From Rubrivivax sp. (lineage in GTDB: Bacteria; Pseudomonadota; Gammaproteobacteria; Burkholderiales; Burkholderiaceae_C), in assembly GCA_004210455.1 (NCBI GenBank), contig SEFA01000009.1, forward strand, positions 1-64,000: a DNA stretch of 64,000 bases, read 5' to 3'. The notes under the pieces are model-generated. The model was given only the letters and a program-made list of their open reading frames with translations, made no database searches and was not told where the DNA came from. This document shows, one piece after another, positions 15,960 through 30,772 of the stretch (position 1 is the stretch's first letter; every line of letters starts with the position of its first letter). Position numbers and translations under genes: made by a program.

Positions 15960-17275
15960 TGGCCGCGATCACGCTGCGCGCCTCGCTGCTGCGGATGGCG
16001 CTGGGACTCGGACTGGCGGTGCTGGCGCTCATCCTGCTCGTCGAGGCGCTGGTGCTGATCGGCGCGTCCGAGGTCACCAACGACTACGTGCGCAACTTCA
16101 TGCGCGGCACGGTGGACCTGCTGGTGCGGGATCTCTCGCCGCTCGATCCGCCGGCGAGGCGCGAGCGCGTGCAGCAGCTCGATGCGCAGTTCGACTATCC
16201 GGTGCGGCTGATCCGCACGGATCTCGCGAAACTCAGCGCGGACCAGCGCCGCCGGCTGGAGCGCGGCGAGGTGCTGGTCACCGGCTTCAACCGGCGCATC
16301 TACGCGGCGCTCCCCGGCGAGCCCGATCAGCTGCTGCTGCTCGGGCCGCTCGATTCCAAGCGGGCCGGCGAGCTGCCGAAGGAACTCGCGGCGCAGCTCG
16401 GCGTGGCGGTCGTCATCGCCCTGGCGGTCGCGCTGATCGCGTGGTGGCAGTTGCGGCCGCTGTGGCGTGACCTGCGCGGTCTGCAACGCGTGGCTGAGCG
16501 GTTGAGCGCGGGCCGGCTCGACACGGAGCTGCCGCCGTTGAAGAGCACGCTGTTCGCGCCGGTCGCCGCGGCGACGCGCGCGATGCTGGAGCGGCTGGCC
16601 GCCGCGATGGCGACGCAGCGGGAGCTGACCGGCGCGGTGTCGCATGAGTTGCGGACGCCGCTGGCGCGCTTGCGATTCGCGGTGGATGCGCTCGTCGACG
16701 AGGACGACCGCGATCGGCGCGAGCAGGCGGTGATGGCGTGTGAGCGGGACATCGCCGAGCTCGATGAACTCATCGATGCGAGTCTCACGCTGGCGCGGCT
16801 CGACATGGGCGCGCTGCAGCCGAATGTGATGCAAGGCAATCTGGGCGACATGCTGACGAAGGAGGCGGCGTCGCTGGCGCCCTTGCTCGACGGCAAGGCG
16901 CTGGACACCGATCTGCGTCTGCCGGATCAGTTGCCCTTCGATGAAAGGCTGCTGCCTTATGCGATCCGCAACGGGTTGCGCAACGCGGCGCGGTACGCGA
17001 AGGGCCGCATTCTGCTGAGCGCGTGGGTCGAGGCGGGGCAGCTCTGGCTCGCGATCGACGACGACGGCGAGGGCGTGCCGCCGTCGCTGCGCGAGGCGGC
17101 CTTCGAGCCGTTCAAGCGCCTCGAACGCAAAGGGCGCGGCACGCGCGGCTTCGGCCTGGGGCTCGCCATCGTGCGACACGTCGCGCATGCGCACGGCGGC
17201 CACGCGCGACTCGGCGAAGCGCCGCGCCTGGGCGGCGCCCGGCTGCTGCTGTACTGGTCGGCCGAAGCGGCCTGA
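15959..17275 (+). CDS. rstB: Sensor histidine kinase, RstB-like
   Basis: Inner-membrane kinase of 438 residues, the size of RstB (433). The N-terminal helix (LLRMALGLGLAVLALILLVE) is followed by a short periplasmic region of about 110 residues (FMRGTVDLLVRDLSPLDPP through YAALPGEPD), a second helix near 140-160 (LGVAVVIALAVALIAWW), a HAMP linker, the H-box GAVSHELRTPLARLRF with His229, and an ATP domain with NGLRNAARYA and the G-box RGFGLGLAIV. The start overlaps the rstA stop by one base. It is expected to phosphorylate the adjacent regulator. Signal unknown. Confidence 0.82.
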   Translation: MAAITLRASLLRMALGLGLAVLALILLVEALVLIGASEVTNDYVRNFMRGTVDLLVRDLSPLDPPARRERVQQLDAQFDYPVRLIRTDLAKLSADQRRRLERGEVLVTGFNRRIYAALPGEPDQLLLLGPLDSKRAGELPKELAAQLGVAVVIALAVALIAWWQLRPLWRDLRGLQRVAERLSAGRLDTELPPLKSTLFAPVAAATRAMLERLAAAMATQRELTGAVSHELRTPLARLRFAVDALVDEDDRDRREQAVMACERDIAELDELIDASLTLARLDMGALQPNVMQGNLGDMLTKEAASLAPLLDGKALDTDLRLPDQLPFDERLLPYAIRNGLRNAARYAKGRILLSAWVEAGQLWLAIDDDGEGVPPSLREAAFEPFKRLERKGRGTRGFGLGLAIVRHVAHAHGGHARLGEAPRLGGARLLLYWSAEAA

Positions 17276-17496
17276 TTTCGCCTGAATCGCTGACGCAGTG
17301 GGCGTTCTCCGCCCCGCGTGAAGCTTCGTCAAGCGCCGCGTGCGCGGCTGTCATCGACCGTCACACAAGCGCTCAACTCGCGCCACAGACGCGGCGGGGT
17401 CGAATTCCCAGAATGAGCACCACGTCGAACGAGCCTGATCACTGACCCAGGCGACCCGGAACGACAGATCGATCAACAGCTCTGAAGGAGTTCCAG

Positions 17497-18069
17497 ATGA
17501 ACAGCAACAACAACACCCGCCCCTCGATCAACGGCAAGAAGGCCGGTCTGCTGGCTGCCGCGACCGTCGCACTGACGCTGGGTGTGGGCGTGGCGCACGC
17601 CGATCCGGTGACCCCGTATTACATCGGCGGCGACGTCGGCAAGTCCTCGCAGCGTGTGGACGGCAATTCGCAGAAGCGCTCGTCGGACAGCTACAGCATC
17701 TTCGGCGGCTACAAGTTCAACGAGAACTTCGCGGCTGAAATCGCCTACACCGACCTGGGCAAGGTCGACTTCGGCGGCGTGACCGCGAAGAACAAGGTGT
17801 ACTCGCTGGACGGCATCGCCCGCGCCCCGCTGGGCAAGGGCTTCGGCGTCTACGGCAAGGTCGGCGTGGCCTACGCCGAGCGCGACTTCAGCAACGGCCT
17901 GGGCGACAAGGACAAGACCGGCCTGAAGCTGGGTGTCGGTGTCGACTACGCGCTGACCAAGAACGTCTCGCTGCGCGCTGAAGCCACCCGCTTCAACAAC
18001 CTGCCGGATGCCAACGGCTTCAACAAGAAGGACGATCGTCTGAGCATGGGCCTGGCCTATCAGTTCTAA
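17497..18069 (+). CDS. Small outer-membrane beta-barrel protein (OmpA-like/Omp25 type)
   Basis: Outer-membrane protein of 190 residues. A Sec signal (AGLLAAATVALTLGVGVAHA, cut before DPVTPYY) precedes alternating beta strands typical of an eight-stranded barrel: YYIGGDVGKSS, YSIFGGYKFNENFAAEIAY, VYGKVGVAYAERDF, LKLGVGVDYALTKNVSL, and a C-terminal LSMGLAYQF ending in phenylalanine, the usual BamA recognition end. A clear GAAGGAG lies before the ATG. The 221-bp upstream gap is A/T-richer at its 3' end and probably holds its promoter; I could not identify a regulator site. Function is probably structural. Confidence 0.85.
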   Translation: MNSNNNTRPSINGKKAGLLAAATVALTLGVGVAHADPVTPYYIGGDVGKSSQRVDGNSQKRSSDSYSIFGGYKFNENFAAEIAYTDLGKVDFGGVTAKNKVYSLDGIARAPLGKGFGVYGKVGVAYAERDFSNGLGDKDKTGLKLGVGVDYALTKNVSLRAEATRFNNLPDANGFNKKDDRLSMGLAYQF

Positions 18070-18088
18070 GACGGCCGACTCCGGTTGA

Positions 18089-18114
18089 CCGGTGCCGATT
18101 CCCCCCGGCACCGG
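18089..18114 (+). terminator. Stem-loop after the outer-membrane protein gene
   Basis: Perfect 9-bp stem (CCGGTGCCG and its complement) with an 8-base loop, 20 bp after the stop. It has no T-run, so on its own it is a weak terminator; the strong one follows 57 bp later. Confidence 0.45.
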
Positions 18115-18170
18115 CGCCTGACGGGGCTGCTCCGAGCGACACCCGACCCCCGATTCCCCGGCAGGTGCGA

Positions 18171-18200
18171 GGGCAGTGCAGAAATGCACTGCCCTTTTTT
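18171..18200 (+). terminator. Rho-independent terminator, strong
   Basis: GGGCAGTGCA, a GAAA loop, its exact complement, then six T: a textbook intrinsic terminator for the outer-membrane protein transcript. The same 10-bp stem recurs in the hairpin at 19130-19161, so the bacteriocin locus lies between two copies. The 178 bases from here to the bacteriocin start hold only an imperfect 9-bp hairpin (18327-18351) and presumably its promoter. Confidence 0.9.
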
Positions 18201-18378
18201 CATTGCGATCGGACAACCGCGATCCGTGTTCACGGTCCATGCCAGGACCGTCGCACGCACACCCGGGTCATGGGCGTCGTCGCCCGTTCTCGATGGAATG
18301 CGAACGCGCCGTCACCCGACGGTGTGATCCATCGAATCCAACTTCGTGGATCTCCTTTTCCTCATCGAGACCCTCGAC

Positions 18379-18654
18379 ATGAACAACACTTCTCTTGACT
18401 CGCGTGACCTGGAATTCCGCGAGCTGACCGACGCGGAGATCGACACCGTGCACGGCGGCGATTCCTGGGCCGGCACGCCCGAAGGCCGCGCCACCGCGGA
18501 CGGCGCCGCCTGCGCGAACACCATCCTGGCCTGGAGCGGCATCGGCGCCACCGTCGGCGGCATCGGCGGCAGCTTCCTCAGCGTGATGGGCGGCTGGGCC
18601 ATCGGCGGCGGCCTGGCGGCGCAGTACGCCAAGGCATGCAACATCACGCGGTGA
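18379..18654 (+). CDS. Bacteriocin-like peptide precursor with double-glycine leader
   Basis: Precursor of 91 residues. The first 27 residues form a double-glycine leader ending RELTDAEIDTVHGG, the pattern cut by C39-peptidase ABC exporters. The predicted mature peptide has 64 residues, is Gly/Ala-rich (16 Gly) with GxxxG-like stretches (GIGATVGGIGGSFL, VMGGWAIGGGLA), and has two cysteines near its ends (mature positions 18 and 60) that could form a disulfide. These are features of unmodified class II bacteriocins/microcins that insert in membranes. The start at 18379 is chosen because upstream codons do not resemble a leader; no strong ribosome site is seen. No exporter gene is in the window. 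The next gene overlaps its stop. Confidence 0.75.
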   Translation: MNNTSLDSRDLEFRELTDAEIDTVHGGDSWAGTPEGRATADGAACANTILAWSGIGATVGGIGGSFLSVMGGWAIGGGLAAQYAKACNITR

Positions 18655-19085
18655 ACGCCGACGACGCCGGACGTCCGTCGGCGCCGGGGCTGCTCCGGAC
18701 CGCGGCACGCGTGATCGCCGCGAGCGCGGGCGCGCGTCTCGTGCTGGCGCTGCCGGGCTGCTGCGCGGCCTGGTCGTACCCGGAGCTCTTCCTCGCGATC
18801 ATGGGCGCGATGCTGTGGGGCGCCGTCGTGTTGCGGGTGACGGCGGTGTTCCTCGCGGCCGCCGTCGACGGCACCCGTCCCCGCGTCTCGCGCAGCGCCG
18901 TCGCCCTGCTCGGACTCGTGGCCGCCGCGATCGGCGCGGAGGCCTTCTGGGCCCTCGCGGCCGCTGCGCCGGAGGCCCTGGCGGGCATTGCGCTCGAGGT
19001 CATCGCCGGGGCCTGGATCGCCTGCTGCGCCGTTCTCGTGGGTCACCGCTGGCGTCAGCCCGCAGCGCCCGATCCGGACGCCTGA
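18651..19085 (+). CDS. Small polytopic membrane protein, candidate bacteriocin immunity protein
   Basis: Unrecognised membrane protein of 144 residues with three or four hydrophobic segments (around ARLVLALPGCCAAW; ELFLAIMGAMLWGAVVLRV; ALLGLVAAAIGAEAFWAL; IALEVIAGAWIACCAVLV) and a short polar tail. The GTG start at 18651 overlaps the bacteriocin stop (GTGA), so translation of the two is coupled; an upstream ATG at 18636 is possible. Position, size and topology are those expected of an immunity protein that protects the producer membrane, but there is no family match to prove it. The transcript ends at the bidirectional hairpin 45 bp downstream. Confidence 0.6.
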   Translation: MNADDAGRPSAPGLLRTAARVIAASAGARLVLALPGCCAAWSYPELFLAIMGAMLWGAVVLRVTAVFLAAAVDGTRPRVSRSAVALLGLVAAAIGAEAFWALAAAAPEALAGIALEVIAGAWIACCAVLVGHRWRQPAAPDPDA

Positions 19086-19129
19086 ACGGAAGGCTTGAAC
19101 GAAACCCTTCAACAGGAGGTCGATAGCAA

Positions 19130-19161
19130 AAGGGGGCAGTGCACGAATGCACTGCCCCCTT
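19130..19161. terminator. Bidirectional intrinsic terminator between the immunity candidate and purB
   Basis: Perfect 14-bp stem around a CGAA loop. On the minus strand (purB) the loop reads TTCG and the stem is followed by TTTT, a very good terminator; on the plus strand the T-run is short. The inner 10 bp (GGGCAGTGCA) are identical to the terminator at 18171-18200. Confidence 0.88.
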
Positions 19162-19197
19162 GTTGCGATCCGGCCGATCGACCGGCCGATCAACCGA

Positions 19198-23634
<4,437 letters not shown>

Positions 23635-23831
23635 TCAGGGATCCCGGTCGTCGACCCGGCGGCCGGCGGAACCTCCGCGGAGGCCATCGGACGAGCGTTG
23701 GAAAGCACCGACGCCGGGCGGGTTGTCCCTGATGCGAGGGGCATTCCGCCTGCTGCTTAATCCGTCCTTTCCCGATCGGATGACCCGATCGATTGACCGC
23801 CTGGTCGGCGACTGATTACCGTTTTCGTTCG

Positions 23832-24341
23832 ATGCTTTCCCTGGCTTCCGATGGCGTCGCACCGCGCCTGATCCGCGTGCATCAGATGGATCCCCTCGCC
23901 TGGGCGCCGCTGCTCGCGGCCAGCGAGAGCGAGGGGCGGCAGATGCTGCGCCGCCTGATGGACGAATGGCGCAGCGGCGCCAACCGCTACGAGCAGCCCG
24001 GTGAATCGCTGTGGGCCTGGATCGATGCGCACGGGCAGGTGATCGCGGTGGGCGGGCTCAACGTCGAGCCGCCGCCCGGACGGGCCGGCACCGGCCGCAT
24101 GCGCCGCTTCTACGTGCATCCCGACTGGCGCGGCCACGGCCTGGCGAAGCGCCTGGTGAATGCGGTGCTCGCGAGTGCGCAAGGGCACTTCAGCCGCCTG
24201 CACGTGAACTGCGAAGGCGACGATTCCGCCACCTTCTGGACCCGCTGCGGCTTCGCGCCTATCGATGCGGCGCTCGATCCGATCGAGCGTCCCGCGCGCT
24301 ACACGCACGTGCGGCTCCTGCCGCAGTTCCAGGCGGCCTGA
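23832..24341 (+). CDS. GNAT acetyltransferase
   Basis: N-acetyltransferase of 169 residues with the acetyl-CoA loop in MRRFYVHPDWRGHGLAKRLV (the R/Q-x-x-G-x-G/A motif as RGHGLA) and the downstream NCEGDDSATFWTRCGFAPID segment typical of motif B. It lies 197 bp after the caspase fusion gene and is convergent with the adhesin-like gene 8 bp beyond its stop. No clear ribosome site; an ATG at 23793 in the same frame is an alternative. The intervening gap contains the 12-bp palindrome CCTCCGCGGAGG but no convincing promoter. Substrate unknown. Confidence 0.8.
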   Translation: MLSLASDGVAPRLIRVHQMDPLAWAPLLAASESEGRQMLRRLMDEWRSGANRYEQPGESLWAWIDAHGQVIAVGGLNVEPPPGRAGTGRMRRFYVHPDWRGHGLAKRLVNAVLASAQGHFSRLHVNCEGDDSATFWTRCGFAPIDAALDPIERPARYTHVRLLPQFQAA

Positions 24342-24349
24342 TCTCCGGA

Positions 24350-26564
<2,215 letters not shown>

Positions 26565-26733
26565 TGAACAGCCAGACACTGTGCGGGCATGCTCAGGTTC
26601 CCAAAATTGCTCCGATAGATCGCCGGGCCCCGATCCGTGCTCATCAGTCGTGATGTCGTGGGACCTTTGAGTGAGTCCTGTGCCCTCGCCGAATATCACA
26701 CCGCCGGAGTCCGCTCGCCGGACGCCGGTGGGC

Positions 26734-27402
26734 TCAGCCGGACTTCGGCGGCCAATGCTTCGCGCACACCGCGGCGACCTGCGGCGTCGCCTCGATGCGT
26801 TGAAGCAGCGCGAAAAACTCTGGCCGGTTCGCTTCCAGATGCTTGCGCGCGCCCGACCACTTAGACACGATCACCGCCATCGCGTCGAGCGCGCCCGGCG
26901 TGCCGCCGCTGAGCCAGGGCTGTCCGGGGAACATGTCCGCGAAGATCTCCCAATGCTTGTGCAGCCGCGCCTTGGTGCCGGCGACGATGGCGTCCCGGTC
27001 GTCCTTGTCGGTGCGGGTGGAGTAGCGCTCGGGGTAGTCGATGACGCTGATGCAGCTGTAGCAGTTGGCCGCGATGTAGACGAGGCCGCGCAGGATCTGG
27101 TCGCGTCGTGGCGAGCTGTCGCCGAGCATCCCCGCATCCGGGAACCGCAGCCCGAGGTGCATCAGGATGGCGCCGCTTTCGGTCAGCACGTCGCCTTCGG
27201 GCGTGCGCAGCGTCGGGATCTGCATCAACGGATTCAGCGCGCGCAGCGCGTCCTGCGCCGACGCGTCCTCCCACGAGGACGCGTGCACGGTCCGGTACGC
27301 CTGACCGCACCAGCGCAGGCCGATCTCGACGATCGCCGAGCCGGAACCCTGTGTGCCGTAGAGGACGTAGCCGATGTCGGAAGCCGAGGGGGAAGCGCTC
27401 AT
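26734..27402 (-). CDS. Glutathione S-transferase family protein
   Basis: Cytosolic GST-fold protein of 222 residues. The N-terminal thioredoxin-like domain contains YVLYGTQGSGSAIVEIGL and the cis-proline turn NPLMQIPTLRTPEG followed by LTESGAIL (glutathione gamma-glutamyl binding Glu-Ser). The helical domain carries WLSGGTPGALDAMAVIVSKW, the position of the conserved N-capping Asp. The ATG at 27402 has CGGAG at about 6 bases; a GTG directly before it is less likely. It lies 43 bp upstream of the M48/DUF898 pair on the same strand (that is, downstream of them in transcription). Substrate unknown. Confidence 0.85.
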   Translation of the reverse strand: MSASPSASDIGYVLYGTQGSGSAIVEIGLRWCGQAYRTVHASSWEDASAQDALRALNPLMQIPTLRTPEGDVLTESGAILMHLGLRFPDAGMLGDSSPRRDQILRGLVYIAANCYSCISVIDYPERYSTRTDKDDRDAIVAGTKARLHKHWEIFADMFPGQPWLSGGTPGALDAMAVIVSKWSGARKHLEANRPEFFALLQRIEATPQVAAVCAKHWPPKSG

Positions 27403-27445
27403 CACGATCTCCGCGGAAGTGGAGCGGAGAGTGTAGGAGCGCCTG

Positions 27446-28567
27446 TCAGCGTTCGAAGAACCGCATCCGCTCCTCGTCCGCGGGGTGCGAGTTGAAGGCG
27501 ATGCGCAGCAGCGCGTCGGCGCCCGCCTTGGCCTGTTCGCCGACCTCGCGACCGAGACGCCTGGGCTCGGAGGCGCGGTCGGCGCGTGCCTTCGCGGAAC
27601 GCTGCGCTCGCCAGTCGCCGATGCGCTCGAACAGCACCAGCATCGCCCGCGGCGACCGCCCGCTGTCGACGAGCAACCGCTTGGCCTGCACGTCGGCCGC
27701 GCGTTCGAAGTCGCGCGAATAGCTCGCCTGCATCAGCACCGCCGGCGCGCCCGCCAGCAGACTGGAGAAGTCGCCCACGGCGAAACCGAGCAGCACGCCC
27801 ATCAGGCTGGCCCGCATCGTGAGCCGCAGGCCGTGTTGTTCGCGGACGTGGCCCAGCTCGTGCGCCAGCACGCCGAGCACCGCGTCGGGCTCGTCGCCCA
27901 GCAGTGTCAGCAGTTCGTCGGTGACGACGATGTGCCCGCCCGGCAGCGCGAAGGCGTTCGGGCCAAGGCGCTTGCCCGCGTCGCGGAAGTGCAGTTCGTA
28001 CGGCGTCGATTCGGCCGGCTGGCTCGCGACCATCGCGGCGAAGCGTTCGCGCCACCGCTGCTGTTCGTGCGCGGGGACCTGGCTCGGCTTGAGCATCAAA
28101 CTGTCGACCTGTTCCATCGCGCCGTCGCCGATCGATTGCTCGATGGACGCGGGCAGATGCCGCGCGATCACGTCCGCCGCCGCGGGCACGCCCCAGTGCC
28201 AGGTCGCGCCTCCGACGGCCACGACGACCGTCAGCGCCACGAGCGAATGCCGCCAGCTGGAGAACCAGCGCGCCGCGAGCCCGCCGCCGAGCCCGCGCCC
28301 CTGCGTCGCGGCATCGGCCCAGTCGTCCCAGTCGGCGGCGTCACGGGCCATCAGCACGCCGCCGTCGGGCAATTGCGCCTGCCGCTGGCCGTGGCGCGTG
28401 CGCTCCGGCCATTGCACGTCGCGGACCGGATAGCGGCGCTCGACGCCTTCCAGGTCCTGGTCGTGGACGACGAGCTGTTCGCGATCCAGCCAGAGCCGGA
28501 CCGGCCGCGCGCGGGCGCTGCGGCCGTCGAACCAGTCCGCCTGGAGCGTCGCCGGTCCGTCCGCCAT
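27446..28567 (-). CDS. M48-family zinc metalloprotease, membrane-anchored
   Basis: Protease of 373 residues. One membrane helix at about residues 107-125 (SLVALTVVVAVGGATWHWG) puts the catalytic domain on one side of the membrane; the zinc motif is VLAHELGHVREQHGL, with a third-ligand region SRDFERAADVQAKRLL. The N-terminal 95 residues (DWFDGRSARARPVRLWL and on) resemble a small beta domain often seen in M48 proteins linked to DUF898. The ATG overlaps the stop of the DUF898 gene (TGATG), so the two are coupled. M48 enzymes such as HtpX/BepA act in envelope quality control; the target here is unknown. Confidence 0.88.
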   Translation of the reverse strand: MADGPATLQADWFDGRSARARPVRLWLDREQLVVHDQDLEGVERRYPVRDVQWPERTRHGQRQAQLPDGGVLMARDAADWDDWADAATQGRGLGGGLAARWFSSWRHSLVALTVVVAVGGATWHWGVPAAADVIARHLPASIEQSIGDGAMEQVDSLMLKPSQVPAHEQQRWRERFAAMVASQPAESTPYELHFRDAGKRLGPNAFALPGGHIVVTDELLTLLGDEPDAVLGVLAHELGHVREQHGLRLTMRASLMGVLLGFAVGDFSSLLAGAPAVLMQASYSRDFERAADVQAKRLLVDSGRSPRAMLVLFERIGDWRAQRSAKARADRASEPRRLGREVGEQAKAGADALLRIAFNSHPADEERMRFFER

Positions 28568-29763
28568 CACAGGCCCATGTCGATGCCGAAGAAGTCGCCG
28601 GCGAACTCGCCGGTGGCGTCCTGGTTGGCGCCGGCTTCGCCGGCCACCCAGGTCTCCGGATCGCCGTCCATCGTGAGGCTGACCGCCTCCAGCCGCAGGC
28701 GCGTGGTGTGCACGACCGCGAACGGACGGTACAGCCCAAGCGTGATCGCCATCAGCAGCCAGTTCTTCAGCGTCAGGACCGCCAGCGCGCGCATGCGCAG
28801 CTGGCTGGTGAACGACAGATCGTCGGAGGTTGTGCCGTTCCAGACCATGTTCTGCAGCCGGGCGGTGAAGAACGGGCCGACGACCACGAAATAGGCCAGG
28901 TAGCCCAACGCGATCGACACGATCATCGCCACCCCGGCGACCGCCGAGCGGCCCGAAAACGCGGTGACGCCCATGGTCAGCAGCAGGACGAGCGTGACCG
29001 CCGCGGTGACCAGCAGCCCGAGGCCGAAGGCCTTCAGGCTCAGCCAGTAGACCGCGCCGGTGGGCAGGCGCAGCTCCCCCTGCTGCGACGCGATGCGATA
29101 GCCGTTGTGCTGGTAGCGTTTGGCGGCCGCGATGATCCAGGGGGTCGCGAGCAGACCAGCGAGCATCGCACCGTTGATGATCCACATCACCTGGCTGAAG
29201 ACGTTCACGAAGGCCTGGGGATCGCGCTTGAAACCCTCCAGGTAGACCTGGGTCAGGAGGATGGCGCCGCTCATGCACCAGATCGGCAGGAAGGGGGCGT
29301 AAGCGCCCTTCAGCGAGCCGGTGAAGCCCAGGCGCAGGCCGCGCCAGCCGGTGTTGCCGAGACGGAACTGCATGCCGGCGCGCCACAGCGCGGGCCAGAT
29401 CGCGGCCATGAGGGCGAAGGCGACCAGTCCCGCCACCGGCGAGAAGCGTCCCGCCGCCGAATACACGCCGCCCAGCACCAGCAGCAGCACATGGCCGCGG
29501 AACATCTTCCACGGATCGCCGTGGAAGGACAGCGCGTGGCCGTCGACCAGCGTGTTGGCGTAGAAGTAGCGGATGCGCCGCGCCTTCGCGAACGGCCAGT
29601 ACAGGCTGGCCGTGACGATGGTCAACAGCAGGTTGACGATCCAGATCCGGAAGTATTCGCTGCCCGACCCGGTGAACCGGATCTCCAGCTTGCGCTTGCG
29701 GTACTCCGACAACGGCCATCCGGTCAAACCGCCGGTCGCCGCCCCCTCCTCATGGTGCTGCAT
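28567..29763 (-). CDS. DUF898 (YjgN-type) multi-pass membrane protein
   Basis: Inner-membrane protein of 398 residues with about eight to ten hydrophobic helices and the family hallmarks: RKRKLEIRFTGSGSEYFRIW at the N-terminus, LYWPFAKARRIRYFYANT, and near the end LYRPFAVVHTTRLRLEAV. E. coli YjgN belongs here; the function of the family is unknown. It is the first gene of an operon with an M48 protease whose start overlaps this stop, an arrangement known from other proteobacteria. The N-terminal ATG has GAGGG at six bases. Confidence 0.87.
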   Translation of the reverse strand: MQHHEEGAATGGLTGWPLSEYRKRKLEIRFTGSGSEYFRIWIVNLLLTIVTASLYWPFAKARRIRYFYANTLVDGHALSFHGDPWKMFRGHVLLLVLGGVYSAAGRFSPVAGLVAFALMAAIWPALWRAGMQFRLGNTGWRGLRLGFTGSLKGAYAPFLPIWCMSGAILLTQVYLEGFKRDPQAFVNVFSQVMWIINGAMLAGLLATPWIIAAAKRYQHNGYRIASQQGELRLPTGAVYWLSLKAFGLGLLVTAAVTLVLLLTMGVTAFSGRSAVAGVAMIVSIALGYLAYFVVVGPFFTARLQNMVWNGTTSDDLSFTSQLRMRALAVLTLKNWLLMAITLGLYRPFAVVHTTRLRLEAVSLTMDGDPETWVAGEAGANQDATGEFAGDFFGIDMGL

Positions 29764-30007
29764 GGTTTCCCTCTCTCTGTCGCTGTGGTGGCCGGTCTCC
29801 TGCGGAGCCGGTCCGTCTTGTGGGCGCTCCGCTTGCCGGAGTCGCCGTCATCGGCCCTCCGGCCGTGACATCGCTGTTCCCGCCTTTTGTCTATTGACAG
29901 GACGTGACGGGCGGGAGTGTGCGTCACCGGCGCAGGGGACGGCAATACACCCAAATGAGGGCTGCGCCACTGTCGCGTCCGGGAGTCAGTCCCCGGAGTC
30001 GACTCGC

Positions 30008-30013
30008 TAGAAT
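30008..30013 (+). promoter_or_regulatory. Candidate -10 element of the YibF-like GST gene
   Basis: TAGAAT 11 bases before the ATG at 30025, implying a 5' leader of about five bases or less. A TTGACA at 29894-29899 in the same 261-bp divergent gap is too far away to be its -35. Confidence 0.45.
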
Positions 30014-30024
30014 CCCCCGACACC

Positions 30025-30657
30025 ATGAAGCTCATCGGATCCCTCACCAGCCCCTACGTCCGCAAGGTCCGCGTCGTCATGGCGGAGAAGAAGCTCGACT
30101 ACCAGTTCGAGCTGGAAGACGTCTGGGGCAGCGACAACATCCTCAAGATCAACCCGCTCGGCAAGGTGCCGTGCCTGGTGATGGAGGGGCAGGATTCGAT
30201 CACCGGCGCGGTGTTCGACTCGCGCGTCATCGTGGAGTACGTCGACACGCTGTCGCCGGTCGGCCGCTTGATCCCCGAACGCGGCCGCGAGCGCTGCGAG
30301 GTGCGCACCTGGGAAGCCCTGGCCGACGGCTTGATCGACGCGTGCGTCGCCGCGCGCCTGGAGCACACCTGGTCCGGCCGCGCGCCCGCCGAGCGCAGCG
30401 ACGCCTGGGTCGATCGCCAGATGAACAAGGTCCTGGCCTCGTTACAGGCGATGGCCAACGGGCTGGGCGAGAAGCACTGGTGCTCGGGCAACCACTTCAC
30501 GCTCGCCGACATCGCGCTCGGCTGCGCGCTGGGCTACCTGGACTTCCGCTTCGCCCAGATCGACTGGCGCGCCGCGCATCCCAACCTCGCGAAGCACTTC
30601 GACAAGCTCATGACGCGTCAGAGCTTCCAGGACACGGTGCCGCCGGCGAACGCCTGA
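30025..30657 (+). CDS. Glutathione S-transferase, YibF-like
   Basis: GST-fold protein of 210 residues. The N-terminus MKLIGSLTSPYVRKVRVVMA has the Ser-Pro active-site turn of YibF-type GSTs, followed by INPLGKVPCLVMEG with the cis-proline and FDSRVIVEYVD with the gamma-glutamyl contact. The helical domain has HFTLADIALGCALGYLDFR. It is soluble and cytosolic, divergent from the DUF898/M48 operon, and precedes sppA by 115 bp. The physiological substrate is not known for this group. Confidence 0.88.
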   Translation: MKLIGSLTSPYVRKVRVVMAEKKLDYQFELEDVWGSDNILKINPLGKVPCLVMEGQDSITGAVFDSRVIVEYVDTLSPVGRLIPERGRERCEVRTWEALADGLIDACVAARLEHTWSGRAPAERSDAWVDRQMNKVLASLQAMANGLGEKHWCSGNHFTLADIALGCALGYLDFRFAQIDWRAAHPNLAKHFDKLMTRQSFQDTVPPANA

Positions 30658-30772
30658 TCCGCTGACTTCCCGCCGACGTTTCCAACTGGCCCCACAATCG
30701 ACCGGTCCGGCGGGAGATCGATCCTGATCCCCGCTGTCCTGATATTCCATTGACGGATCCCGGGAGGATTGG

